In this document: positions 16,081 through 26,578 of the stretch, piece by piece
Position numbering within the stretch: position 1 is the first letter of the stretch
Layout of the letters: each line of letters starts with the position of its first letter
Origin: Nonomuraea maritima
Lineage (GTDB): Bacteria; Actinomycetota; Actinomycetes; Streptosporangiales; Streptosporangiaceae
Length of the DNA: 64,000 nucleotides
Assembly (NCBI RefSeq): GCF_900100395.1
Contig: NZ_FNFB01000026.1
Coordinates: 35,296-99,295, forward strand
Direction: 5' to 3'
Translations under genes and position numbers: made by a program
Notes under the pieces: model-generated
What the model was told of the DNA's origin: nothing
The model's input: the letters and a program-made list of their open reading frames with translations, nothing else
Database searches by the model: none

Positions 16081-17894
16081 CGAGTGGTCCCCCTGAGCCG
16101 TACATCGGTCCGCGCCCGTTCCGCCGGGCCGAGTCGGCGCTGTTCCACGGACGGCCGGTGGAAGCCCGCCGGCTCAAGGACATGTGGCTGTCCGAACGCG
16201 TCGTGGTGCTGCACGGCCCCGCCGCGGTCGGCAAGACGTCCCTGCTGCACGCCGGGGTGCTCCCGCTGCTGGAGAACGAACCGCACGCGCTGGTGCTGCC
16301 GGTCGGCCGGCTGATCCACCAGCCGACCTGGCCGCTCGCCCACGCGTCCGGGCCCGGCGGGTACCGTTTCACCCTGGTCAGCAGCTGGACGCCCGCCGGC
16401 CAGACCCCCGATCCCGGGCAACCGGTCGGGTCGGCGCTCCAGAGCATCGTCGCGGCCACCCCGCGCCGGCGCGTGCTGGCCGCGATCGACCATCTGGAAG
16501 AGCTGTTCACCGCCTTCCCCGCCCGCCTCGCGGAGCGCGAGCGCCTCGTCGGCGAGCTCGCCGAGGCCATGCGTGATCTGCCGCTCAACCTGCTGCTCGT
16601 GGTGCGCGACGACCAGCTCGCCACGCTGAGCGGGTACGAAGGGCTGCTCGGCCCGCAGCCTTTCACGTACGTGCGGCTGGAAGGGCTCGATCGGGCCGCC
16701 GCCGTGGCCGCCGTGACCGGGCCCCTGTCCGGCAGCGGGCGCCGGTACGCGGCGGGCGTCGCCGAGCAGCTGGTCGACCGGCTGCGCACCACCAGCTACA
16801 CCGACCGGCTGGGCGAGAGCGTCGAGCTCGTCAGCGAGCGCGTCTCGCCGTTCGAGCTGCAGATCGCGTGCGCGGCCCTCTGGACGAGCCTGGGGAGCAC
16901 CGACGACACGATCACCGCTGAACAGCTCGCCCGGTTCGGTGATCTCGCCGGCATCCTCGCCGCCTATTTCGACCGGACCGTCCATGACGTCAGTGTGGAG
17001 ACCGGCGTAGCGGAAGCGGAGCTCCGCGCCTGGATAGAGACCACGTTCATCACGGAACGCGGCACCCGCGGCACCGCCTACCGCGGCCTGACCCAGACCG
17101 GTGACATGCCCAACGCCGTCGTCGACGCGCTCGTCGCCCGGCACATCCTCACGGAGGAGCAGCGTGCCAGGAGCCTGTGGTACCAACTGGGCCAGGAACG
17201 CCTGGTCGAAGCCGTCCGCACCGCCAACCGCGCGTTCCACGGGCCGCTCGTCGGCGGCGACCGGCGCGAACGATCGCCCGCCGATTTCCGCGCCGCCGCC
17301 GAGGCGGCGCTGGGCGAGGGGAACTTCGTCTCCGCCCGCCGCTTCGCCGACGTGGCCGCCGACCGCTTCCTGGAGGCGGGCGACGACCGGCAGTTCGCCA
17401 ACCTGCTGACGTTCAAGGCGGAGGTCGCCAGGGTGGAGGGCGACCTGGAGTCGGCCAAGGAGACGCTGACCGCGGCCCGTTCCCAGTTCGAGAGCCAGCA
17501 GGACACGCTCGCCACCGTACGGGTCCTGACCGCGCTCGCCGAGGTGTGCCTGTCGATGGGACGCCCCGACGAGGCCGTCGACCTCGGCAGGCAGGCGGTG
17601 TCCAGGATGCCGGGGGACGTCGCGTCCCGTACGGTGCTCGCGCACGCGCTCTGGCGGGCGGGCTCCCCGGCCGACGCGGAAGCCACCTACAACGACGCGC
17701 TCGACCTGGACCGCGACGCCCCGCGGGCACTCTACGGACGCGGCCGCGTCCGGATCTCCCTGCGCAACTACCGCGGCGCCCTCGCCGACCTCGACCGAGC
17801 CCTGTCGCTGGGCCTCCCCCGAGCCGAGGAAGACCAGGCCCGCCAAAGCCGCCAGGAAGCCCTGACCGCCCTCAACCCCCCGCGGGAAACCTGA
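16077..17894 (+). CDS. nSTAND-type NTPase with C-terminal TPRs, partner of the SIR2 protein
   Basis: 605 residues from ATG at 16077, overlapping the SIR2 stop by three bases. The N-terminus PYIGPRPFRRAESALFHGR is the YxGLRPF/FFGR entry motif of nSTAND NTPases. Walker A is GPAAVGKTSLL (47-57), Walker B RRVLAAIDHLEELF (about 133-146), then a VVRDDQ sensor. A helical linker spans about 250-400. TPR-like repeats follow from about 400 to the end (NFVSARRFADVAADRF, DLESAKETLTAARSQF, ALYGRGRVRISLRNYRGALA). It would oligomerise on a trigger and activate the SIR2 NADase: a split version of single-protein Avs5-type SIR2-STAND systems. Function is inferred from architecture and coupling. Confidence 0.85.
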   Translation: MTSGPPEPYIGPRPFRRAESALFHGRPVEARRLKDMWLSERVVVLHGPAAVGKTSLLHAGVLPLLENEPHALVLPVGRLIHQPTWPLAHASGPGGYRFTLVSSWTPAGQTPDPGQPVGSALQSIVAATPRRRVLAAIDHLEELFTAFPARLAERERLVGELAEAMRDLPLNLLLVVRDDQLATLSGYEGLLGPQPFTYVRLEGLDRAAAVAAVTGPLSGSGRRYAAGVAEQLVDRLRTTSYTDRLGESVELVSERVSPFELQIACAALWTSLGSTDDTITAEQLARFGDLAGILAAYFDRTVHDVSVETGVAEAELRAWIETTFITERGTRGTAYRGLTQTGDMPNAVVDALVARHILTEEQRARSLWYQLGQERLVEAVRTANRAFHGPLVGGDRRERSPADFRAAAEAALGEGNFVSARRFADVAADRFLEAGDDRQFANLLTFKAEVARVEGDLESAKETLTAARSQFESQQDTLATVRVLTALAEVCLSMGRPDEAVDLGRQAVSRMPGDVASRTVLAHALWRAGSPADAEATYNDALDLDRDAPRALYGRGRVRISLRNYRGALADLDRALSLGLPRAEEDQARQSRQEALTALNPPRET

Positions 17895-17912
17895 CCAGCG
17901 AGCTCGCAGACC

Positions 17913-18803
17913 TCACCCGAAGATCTGCTCTGCCGACTCGACCTCGATCGCCCGCATCAACCAGTCATGCAGCTGATCGGGGTCCTGGCAACCGAAGACC
18001 CGCTCCCGCACCCGCTTGGACACCGGAATCCCCCGCCTGTCCAAGACATCGAGCACATCCTGAGCCCTGCCCTCGATCTTCCCCTCGAGCTTGCCCTCGA
18101 GCTTTCCCTTCGCTTCGCCTTCGGCGAGCAGACGTTCGGCGTATTCGCCCTGGTACGGGTACGTCATCATGGCCATTCGCCGGTCCCAATCTCGCTGTGC
18201 GTCACCGCTCAGTGACAGGTTGATGTATCGAGCGTACCTCCAGGCCACGTCTCGATCGATGGCGTTCAGCGCTTGCTCGACCACATCGGCGATGGCGTGG
18301 AACTGCGGGTGATCGCTCTTGGTGACGGTCGAGATGACCGCCAGGCCGATGTTGTCCACGGCCTGGGACACATCGGTGATGACCGGAGTGTTGCCCCCAT
18401 GGATGACCAAGGGCGTCAGCGCCAGACCCGGGTGTCCGGTCTCGATCTTCTGCTCGGCCCAGCGGGCCACGCGCGCGTTGGGGCAGATGACCACCAGGCA
18501 GGCCGGACATTTCTCTCGCGCCCGGAAATTGGCGATGTACTCCAGCCACGCGTAGAGCTTGTCGTCATCGGGCCTGCGTTGCGTCTCGACGATGACGCCG
18601 AACTTCTCCTCGGCCTTCCCGTACAGGATGGCGCCGTCGGCCCGGCACACGCCGGGGTCGGCCTCCGAGAGGTCGGGCGAGGCGAGGCGCGCCTCGCCCG
18701 ACTCCGGGATCGGCAGGTCGAACAGGGCCCGCAGCATCTGTCTCGTGTGGCCGAGATCCAGGACCGCGAGCTTGTTCAGACCTTCGTGTTGCGACGTGAT
18801 CAC
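17913..18803 (-). CDS. Rpn/PD-(D/E)XK nuclease-like protein
   Basis: 296 residues. It resembles a widespread actinomycete family distantly related to Rpn/PDDEXK_2 nucleases: the core reads CRADGAILYG (Asp56) then FGVIVETQRRPDD (Glu73, Gln75), a degenerate D...ExQ active site, followed by LYAWLEYIANFRAREKCPAC. A low-complexity lysine/glutamate/glycine stretch (GKLEGKLEGKIEG, about 233-245) precedes a short helical tail. Rpn proteins promote RecA-independent recombination and some act against phage. It ends 18 bp from the convergent STAND gene, at the right edge of the accessory island. Activity not demonstrated for this branch. Confidence 0.7.
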   Translation of the reverse strand: MITSQHEGLNKLAVLDLGHTRQMLRALFDLPIPESGEARLASPDLSEADPGVCRADGAILYGKAEEKFGVIVETQRRPDDDKLYAWLEYIANFRAREKCPACLVVICPNARVARWAEQKIETGHPGLALTPLVIHGGNTPVITDVSQAVDNIGLAVISTVTKSDHPQFHAIADVVEQALNAIDRDVAWRYARYINLSLSGDAQRDWDRRMAMMTYPYQGEYAERLLAEGEAKGKLEGKLEGKIEGRAQDVLDVLDRRGIPVSKRVRERVFGCQDPDQLHDWLMRAIEVESAEQIFG

Positions 18804-18837
18804 GCCGCGATATTACTCGTAGTTACATCAACATTAC

Positions 18838-21558
18838 CTAGAGTTTGCGGAACTGGATGGTGGCGATCTCCCACGGGCCCAGCGGCAGGCGTAGCCCGCC
18901 GTCCGTCACGGAAAGGGAGGCGCCAGGACGGCCGCGGAGGTCGGCGTGGCGGGCCTCCGCGAGGTCGCCCGCGATGACGGCCTCGGTGGCGTCGGGGGTG
19001 AGGGCGACGACCCGGAGTTCCGACCAGCCGTCGCGGTCCCTGAGCGACGTCATCACGACGCCGTCGCCGGTCACCGAGAGCCCGGTCGCGGGAGCGGGCA
19101 GGGGCAGGGACGGGTCTGCCTGGCCCGGCGTCACGAGCAGGTCGTGGCGGAACGCCTCCGCGTGCGGGACCACTTCCTGCCACGACTGCGCGTACGGCAT
19201 CAGCGCGAGGCTCACCGAGCGGCGCCCGCGGGACTGCGCGGCCGGGGTGGGCAGCTGCGGGCCGGCGGGCTCGGGGCGCAGGGCGTTGCGGTTGCGCGAG
19301 AGGTAACCGACCGAGCGCAACAGCGTGAGCGCCAGCTCGCCGCCGGTCAGCTCGTACTCGGTGACGTGCTCCAGCAGCGCCGCGACGCCTCCGGCGGCCA
19401 CCCACGACGAGGCAGGGAAGGTCGGCAGCGGGGTCTCGCCGCAGCCGGCCTCCGCGACGGTGCCGCGCCGGACGACCGAGAACTGGCCCTCCGCGTACGA
19501 CTCCGACGCCTCGGCGGGCAGCGGCACGTGCAGGCGTACCCGGTGGTCGTCGCTGCGGTTGTCGAACTCGACGTGCAGCCGCACGAACGGCTCACCGGCG
19601 CGCAGCTCCACCCGGGTGGAGACGACGGTCTCCTCCAGGCGGGCCGAACGCGACGCGGCCGGCAGCTCCGGCGCGCCCTCGACGCCGTCGCCCGAGGCCG
19701 GCCACAGGTACGTGCGCCGCACCTCGACCGCCGCGACGAGCGGCCCCGAGCAGATCAGCTCGGTCTCGACGCTCTCCGGCTCGGAGACCACCAGGTCGTC
19801 GGCCGGGGGCGCGTAGTTGTAGGTGTCGCCCACGTCGCCGCCGTCGACGACGCGGCCCGCGCCCGTGACGGTCGTCCCGTCGCGGGAGACCAGGGTGAGC
19901 GTGCCGTCGGCCGCGATCGCGACCCGCAGCAGGCCGTTGTCGAGCACGTCGGCCTCGACGCGCACCGGCTGCGGCGCGGCGTCGGAGCCGCGCCAGCACG
20001 CCTCGTGGTGCTCGCCGTCCCGCGCGCCGCCGTACGCCTGGTCGTGCGGGGCGGGGCGGAGGCTGGTGTGGCCCAGCGGCGGGGCCTCCACCAGGGCGGC
20101 CACCGTACGGCGGGGCTCGGCGACGATACGGACGCGGGTCACGCCGTCGAGCCGCGCGCGCAGCTCCTCCATGTCCATGGTGACCGTCGTCTCGCGGGCC
20201 ACCGTGAACGTCAGCGTGCCGTCCTCGACCGACCAGCCCGTGATGTGCTGGCCGTACAGCTCGGTGCCGTGGACGAACGTGAGCGCCGTGGCCGGGTCCA
20301 TCTCCTCGTCGAGCAGCAGCGTGGCGGCGTGCTCGAGCGGCTGGACGGGCACGGGACGGCCGGAGGCGTCGACGAGCGGGTCGGTGCCGGCGACGTCCAC
20401 GACCACGACGCCGCTCCGGGTGGCGGGCGTCGGGTTGACCACGAGCACGCCGCCGGAGGGCACCTCGCTCGCCAGACGGGCGGTCACCATGTCGCGGACG
20501 GCCTGGCCGAGGTGTTCGGCCTCGGCGATGCGGGCGGCGACCTGCTGGGCGGTGTCGTCCACGCCGCAGCCGGTCACGGAGTCGTGGCCGCTGGCGTCCA
20601 CGAGCCGCCACCACGCCATGTCGAGGAAGCGGCCCGGCCACGCGCCGCCCCAGAGGGTGGACAGCGGCTCGGCGTAGCGTTCGACCATCCGCTCGGCGCG
20701 GCCCATGGCCTGCTTGACGTGCGGGCGGATCGAGATGACGCCGGGCAGGATGTTGGCGCGGGCGTGCGAGCGCAGCTCGCCCTCGACCCTGGGCAGGCCG
20801 TCCACCTCGGCGGAGTGGGCGGCGATGTAGCCGGTCAGGGTGTCCATGCGGGCGCCGATCGTGGCCACCATCTCCGGCAGCCCGCGTACGGGTGCGGAGT
20901 GGTCGGTGCCGTACATCGCGAGCAGCGGGCCCTCGGGACCGTGCCACTCACGCATGGTCGCGGTGAACGCGGCGGCCCTGCCCTCGAGCCCTTCTGCGTC
21001 GGCGAACATGTACGCGCCGTTGCCGTACCCGCCCGCCGGGAGGTACTGGGTGCGCAGCGCCGTGCCGTCGGGGGCGACCCAGGCGAACGCGTCGGTGACG
21101 ACGGAGGACGGCACGCCGCGGTAGACGCACGCGTGCAGCAGCCCGGCCTTGCGCAGGATCTGCGGCATCTGGGCGGTGTGGCCGAACATGTCGGGCAGGT
21201 AGCCGACCGGCATGGCGCCGCCGAGCTTGTCGGCGCGGGACATGCCGAGTTCGAGGTTGCGGACGATGTTCTCGCCCGAGCACAGGAACTCGTCCAGCAG
21301 GATCTGCCACGGCCCGACCGCGAGCCGCCCCGACTCCACGAGCGCGGCGATGCGGTCGCGGTTCTCCGGACGCACCTCGAGGTAGTCGTCCACGCAGGCG
21401 AGCTGCCCGTCGAGGGTGAAGTGGTAGCCGGGCTCGCGCTCCATGGTGTCGAGCACCTCGTCGAGCAGGGCCACGAGGCGCAGGCGGAACCGCTGGAACG
21501 GCTCGTACCACTCCCGATCCCAGTGGGTGTGCGGGACGACGACGATCTCGTTGCTCAC
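18838..21558 (-). CDS. GH38 alpha-mannosidase
   Basis: 906 residues from GTG at 21556-21558, overlapping the dehydrogenase stop (GTGA). The start VPHTHWDREWYEP carries the zinc ligands of family GH38 (His12, Asp14). The nucleophile motif is GYLPDMFGHTAQMPQIL. A central helical domain and C-terminal beta domains complete a normal length. The family is retaining alpha-mannosidases, cytoplasmic in bacteria when, as here, no signal peptide is present. It is last in an eight-gene operon starting with an ABC importer, so its substrate is probably an imported mannoside. The neighbouring inositol genes suggest mannosyl-inositol; that is inference. Confidence 0.9.
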   Translation of the reverse strand: MSNEIVVVPHTHWDREWYEPFQRFRLRLVALLDEVLDTMEREPGYHFTLDGQLACVDDYLEVRPENRDRIAALVESGRLAVGPWQILLDEFLCSGENIVRNLELGMSRADKLGGAMPVGYLPDMFGHTAQMPQILRKAGLLHACVYRGVPSSVVTDAFAWVAPDGTALRTQYLPAGGYGNGAYMFADAEGLEGRAAAFTATMREWHGPEGPLLAMYGTDHSAPVRGLPEMVATIGARMDTLTGYIAAHSAEVDGLPRVEGELRSHARANILPGVISIRPHVKQAMGRAERMVERYAEPLSTLWGGAWPGRFLDMAWWRLVDASGHDSVTGCGVDDTAQQVAARIAEAEHLGQAVRDMVTARLASEVPSGGVLVVNPTPATRSGVVVVDVAGTDPLVDASGRPVPVQPLEHAATLLLDEEMDPATALTFVHGTELYGQHITGWSVEDGTLTFTVARETTVTMDMEELRARLDGVTRVRIVAEPRRTVAALVEAPPLGHTSLRPAPHDQAYGGARDGEHHEACWRGSDAAPQPVRVEADVLDNGLLRVAIAADGTLTLVSRDGTTVTGAGRVVDGGDVGDTYNYAPPADDLVVSEPESVETELICSGPLVAAVEVRRTYLWPASGDGVEGAPELPAASRSARLEETVVSTRVELRAGEPFVRLHVEFDNRSDDHRVRLHVPLPAEASESYAEGQFSVVRRGTVAEAGCGETPLPTFPASSWVAAGGVAALLEHVTEYELTGGELALTLLRSVGYLSRNRNALRPEPAGPQLPTPAAQSRGRRSVSLALMPYAQSWQEVVPHAEAFRHDLLVTPGQADPSLPLPAPATGLSVTGDGVVMTSLRDRDGWSELRVVALTPDATEAVIAGDLAEARHADLRGRPGASLSVTDGGLRLPLGPWEIATIQFRKL

Positions 21559-22634
21559 GCGGACTCTCCTCCGATGGGCAGGTCGTGCTGGACGGCGTAA
21601 CGGGCGGCGATGCGCTGGGCCGTCACGATGTCCTCGAGCGCGCCGGCCACGTCGGTGAGCGGCTGCTTGCCCTCGTTCACGTAAGCATGGAAAGCGGCGA
21701 GCTGCACCTCGAACGCCTCGGTCACGTCGCGCCACTCGGTGCGGCTCTCGCCCCCGGACACCACGGTGAGCGTGGTCGGGGCGTTCATCAGGTACGGGGC
21801 CGGGAAGACCAGCTCGAGCGTGCCCTTGTCGTGGTGGATGGCCACGGTCTCGCGGTAGGCCGGGTAGTCCTCGAGGTAGTGCCAGCGGACGGAGAACCGG
21901 CCGCGGACGGGCAGCGGCCCGGAGATCTCGACGGAGCCGAGCTGCTCGCCCCACGTCTCCACGTACGAGATCTCGCGAGGGGAGCCCGTGAAGCGCCGCA
22001 GCAGCGACAGGTCGTGGCAGATGGAACCCAGCGAGACGCCGTAAAGGGCCCGGACGGACTCCGGCGCCGACTCGCCGAGCGCGCGTGACACCAGCTCGGT
22101 CTCGGCGGCGCGCAGCGAGGCGAGCAGGTCGGCGTCCACGTCGTGGGCCTGCTGCAGGTTGGCGAACGCCAGCTGCGACGCGCCGCTCGGGTGCAGCACG
22201 GTCACGTCGACCGACCGGATCGCCCCGGGGCCGCCCAGCTCGGCCAGCAGTTCCTCGGCCCGCCGGACCGCGGGGTCGTACTGCTTCATGTAGCCGACCA
22301 TCAGCCGTCCCTCGGGCAGCGCGGCCACCTCGGCACGCGTGAGGGCGAGCGGCTTCTCGCACAGGACGGCGTAGCCGCCTTCGAGTGCGCGGCGCACGGT
22401 CTCTCCGTGGGAGCCGGAGTTCAGCACGACGACGGCCTCGAAGCCGCCCTCGGCGAGCATGTCCTCCACCGAGGTGTGGCGGCTCGTGGCGCCCAGGCGG
22501 TCGCCGACGGCGTCGGCCAGGGTGCGCGACAGGTCGCAGACGGCGACCACCTCGAACAGGTCACGCCGACGCGACAGCAGCGGCACGTACACCGCCTGCG
22601 TGACGGCTCCGCACCCGACAAGCGCGATTCTCAA
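21555..22634 (-). CDS. Gfo/Idh/MocA-family oxidoreductase
   Basis: 359 residues. The Rossmann start RIALVGCGAVTQAVYVPLL binds NAD(P), and LCEKPLAL holds the conserved Lys of the EKP motif. The C-terminal beta-sheet domain is standard. Members oxidise sugars or cyclitols; IolG (inositol dehydrogenase) belongs here. The inosose-dehydratase-like gene next door and the iol operon across the divergent promoter lack another IolG in the window, so this could act on inositol or its mannoside. It overlaps both neighbours by four bases, a tightly coupled operon. Confidence 0.85.
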   Translation of the reverse strand: MRIALVGCGAVTQAVYVPLLSRRRDLFEVVAVCDLSRTLADAVGDRLGATSRHTSVEDMLAEGGFEAVVVLNSGSHGETVRRALEGGYAVLCEKPLALTRAEVAALPEGRLMVGYMKQYDPAVRRAEELLAELGGPGAIRSVDVTVLHPSGASQLAFANLQQAHDVDADLLASLRAAETELVSRALGESAPESVRALYGVSLGSICHDLSLLRRFTGSPREISYVETWGEQLGSVEISGPLPVRGRFSVRWHYLEDYPAYRETVAIHHDKGTLELVFPAPYLMNAPTTLTVVSGGESRTEWRDVTEAFEVQLAAFHAYVNEGKQPLTDVAGALEDIVTAQRIAARYAVQHDLPIGGESA

Positions 22635-23518
22635 AGTCCCAGTTCCTTCAGCATCAGGCGGTTGGCCGCCTGGTCGGCGATGTTCTCGGCGACGGTGCGC
22701 CGTCCCGGCAGGGTGTCCTGCTCGACGATGACCCAGCCGGAGTAGTCGATCTCGTCGAGCGTCTCGACCACGGCGGGCAGGTCCAGCACGCCCTGGCCGA
22801 GCGGCGCGAACCCGCCGCGGCGGGTCAGCTCGCGCAGGTCGACGCCGTCGGCGTGGGCCTGGGCGAGGATCTTCAGGTCACCGTCCTTGACGTGGACGTG
22901 CCCGATCCGGCCGGCCCACGCGCGCAGCGCCGCGACGGGGTCTCCCCCGGCCAGCAGCAGGTGGCCGGTGTCGAGGCAGAGCTGCACGTCGGTCAGTTCG
23001 AGCAGCCGCTCGGTCTCCTCGGCGGTCTCCACGTACGTGCCGAGGTGGTGGTGGAAGACGGGGTCGAAGCCGCGCTCGCGGCACCGGTCGACGGCCTCCT
23101 GGACGCGGGCGGCGTACCCGGGCCATTCCGAGGCGTCCAGCCCGGGGGTGTCCCCTCCGGGACGGGCGAAGCGGTGCGGCGCGCCCGAGCAGCCGAGCGT
23201 GGGCCGCGGCGGGAGCGGCCCGACCGGCGCGGCGGCGAACATGTCGAGCGTCGCGTCGAGGGTCGGGAGCCCGCGCCGGAACTCCTCGGCGTCGCTGTAG
23301 CGCAGGTCGATCCAGCCGCCGGCGAGCCACAGGCTGCCGAGGTTATCGGCCAGGGTCTCGGCGGTGCCCAGGTAGCCGAGCGGGCCGAGGTCGATGCCGT
23401 CGTAGCCGGCTTCGGTCAGAGCGTGGATCATCTCGGTGGCGGTCAGCGGCGCCGGTCCGTCGACCAGTTCGAACACGCCGAAGCTGACCGGCGCGTTGGC
23501 GACTTTCCTCACGCGCAT
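22631..23518 (-). CDS. Sugar phosphate isomerase/epimerase (xylose isomerase-like TIM barrel), IolE-like
   Basis: 295 residues. The TIM-barrel AP-endonuclease-2 fold is marked by FHHHLGTYVET, LCLDTGHLLLAGGDP and GHVHVKD, with IVEQDT near the end. These residues form the metal site in inosose dehydratase (IolE) and related epimerases. The start APVSFGVFEL is also IolE-like. Together with the adjacent dehydrogenase it could perform IolG/IolE steps feeding IolD encoded in the divergent operon. A different sugar epimerase is possible. Overlaps the PHP gene by ten bases and the dehydrogenase by four. Confidence 0.82.
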   Translation of the reverse strand: MRVRKVANAPVSFGVFELVDGPAPLTATEMIHALTEAGYDGIDLGPLGYLGTAETLADNLGSLWLAGGWIDLRYSDAEEFRRGLPTLDATLDMFAAAPVGPLPPRPTLGCSGAPHRFARPGGDTPGLDASEWPGYAARVQEAVDRCRERGFDPVFHHHLGTYVETAEETERLLELTDVQLCLDTGHLLLAGGDPVAALRAWAGRIGHVHVKDGDLKILAQAHADGVDLRELTRRGGFAPLGQGVLDLPAVVETLDEIDYSGWVIVEQDTLPGRRTVAENIADQAANRLMLKELGL

Positions 23519-24695
23519 AGCGCGATCACCTCGTTCTCGTGAGTTTCCAACCGGTGCGGCCCCTCGATCGCGGGGAGCAGCACCCGCTCGCCGCGGACGA
23601 CCTGCCGCGTTCCGTCGGGACGGACGAGCACCAGCCCGTCGGCGTCCAGGGCGAGCAGTTCGTCGCCGAGCCGGAGCAGCAGCGGCGCGTCAGGCCCGGC
23701 GGAGACGGCGGTGCGGCCGCCGCGTACGCCGTCCAGCACGCCGTCCACCGTCGGGCCCGTGGCGTCGGCCAGCACCCAGGTGGTGGGCGCGCCTGGCAGG
23801 CCGTCCTCGCCCATGCGGTGGAAGTCGCTGCCGCCGATGACGACCAGGTCGTCGCGCCAGGCGCCGGCCCAGGACAGGGGGGCGCCCCAGCGGCGGTCCC
23901 ACCAGCCGGAGTGCCAGATCTCGGCCACGCGGGGGCGGCGGGTCACCGGCTGCAGCCAGGCGCAGTCGCCGCCGAGCGGGTGGTTGATCGAGATGATGCC
24001 GTTCTCGCGCTCGGCGTGGTCGACCCAGGAGTCGACGGGCTGACGGAAGTCGACCCAGCCGACGTCGCCGAACACGTTCGCGTGGCCGCGGTCGGTGGTG
24101 ACCTCCTGGCCGGGGAGGAGCATGATGTCCCGGTCGACCTTGCGCAGCCACGGGTGGTGGCTGACGGTGTTGTGGTCGGTGACGGCGAGGAAGTCGAGCC
24201 CGCGCCCGTGGGCCAGCTCGGCCAGTTCCGGGATGCTCAGCGAGCCGTCGCTGTGCAGGGTGTGGGCGTGGAAGTCGCCGGCGTACCAGCGCAGGCCGTC
24301 GATGTCGGGGATGTCCCGGCGCGGCGGGCGCTCGCCGTGCGGCGGCTCGGCCACGACCGGCTCGGGCGGGGCCGTGGTCTCGAACGTCACGTCGAGCGTG
24401 TAGTCGAGCCCCTGCGGCGGGATGCGGTGCAGCCGCAGCCACACGTGCCACGTGCCGGCCTCGGGCTCGCCGGGCAGATAGCCGGGCGTCGCCCAGCCCG
24501 GCGTGATCGTGTACTCGTCGCGCGCGCCGCCCGACCAGCCGCGGAAACCGTCCGGCGAGGAGCAGCCGAGGTCGATCACCCCCTGCGACCGGTCGTAGGA
24601 CAGCCGTACGGTGACGGCCGCCGTGCCCGCGGGGACCTCGAACGGCACTTCGCGCAGGATGCGCTCCAGCCGGTCATCGAGGGTCCAATGCCCTT

Positions 24696-24699
<4 letters not shown>
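23509..24699 (-). CDS. PHP-domain metal-dependent hydrolase (CehA/McbA-like)
   Basis: 396 residues. A beta-rich N-terminal domain (1-140) precedes a PHP domain with DFHAHTLHSDG (about 157-167), VTDHNT, GQEVTTDRGHANVF, IISINHPL and VIGGSDFH, all metal-binding motifs of the polymerase/histidinol phosphatase superfamily. CehA-type members hydrolyse phosphoesters or esters. In this operon it could remove a phosphate or glycerophosphate from an imported glycan headgroup. No signal peptide, so cytoplasmic. Substrate not known. Start overlaps the ATP-binding gene stop (ATGA). Confidence 0.82.
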
Positions 24700-25759
<1,060 letters not shown>

Positions 25760-25760
<1 letters not shown>

Positions 25761-26578
25761 CAGCGCTTGATCCCTCCGTGGAAGCGGAAGCCGTACTTTT
25801 TGCTGACAAACAGGTACATCAGCACCACCGGGACCGAGTACAGCAGCCCGAACGTGGACAACATCTTGAGGTTCGCCTGTCCGCCCTCGGTGTACAGCGT
25901 GTACGTGATGACCGCCGCCGGCTGCTTCTCCACGTCGCTCAGCAGCAGGTACGGCATCAGGAAGTTCCCCCACACGTTCGCGACCGCCCACACTCCGATG
26001 GTCGCGAGGCCCGGCCGTACGAGGGGGACGACGACGTGCCGGACGATCTGCAGCGGCGAGGCCCCGAACACCCGGGCCGACTCCTCGTACGACTTCGGCG
26101 TGGAGTCCATGAAGTCCTTCATCATGAAGATCGCGGCGGGCAGCAGTCCGCCGGTCAGGATGAGGATCAGCCCGAACTGGGAGTCGATGAGGTTCAGCTC
26201 GACCGCGAGCTGGAACAGCGGCACCATCGCGGCCGTCCCCGTGATGATGGACGACAGCAGCAGCAGCGCGTACAGCAGCGCGTCACGTCCGGGCAGCCGT
26301 ACCCGGCTCAGCGCGTACGCGGCCAGCGCCGCCAGGAGGACGACCAGCAGCGCGGTCCCGACGGACAGCACGACCGAGTTCCACAGCGACGGCAGCGCGT
26401 ACGGATGGTCGATGACCGCCTGGAAGTTCTCCAGGGTGAAGTCGGGCACCTTGACCTCGTACGTGGGGTTCGAGGTGAAGGGCGCCGTCACGAGCCACAG
26501 CAGCGGGATGGTGAAGAACGCCAGCAGCACGGCGATGAGCGTGTAGAAGCCGATCCGGCCCAGCACGAAACGCGTCAT
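25760..26578 (-). CDS. Carbohydrate ABC transporter permease (MalG/UgpE type)
   Basis: 272 residues, six predicted membrane segments. The EAA loop reads ESARVFGASPLQIVRHVVVP, the contact with the ATPase. N-terminus MTRFVLGRIGFYTLIAVLLA is the first membrane segment. Four-base overlap with the upstream permease. Forms the channel with the MalF-type partner. Confidence 0.92.

Noticed and set aside
21558..22362. Upstream extension of the GH38 mannosidase frame
   Set aside because: The open frame continues into the dehydrogenase gene, but only as its out-of-frame shadow; homology starts at the GTG at 21558.
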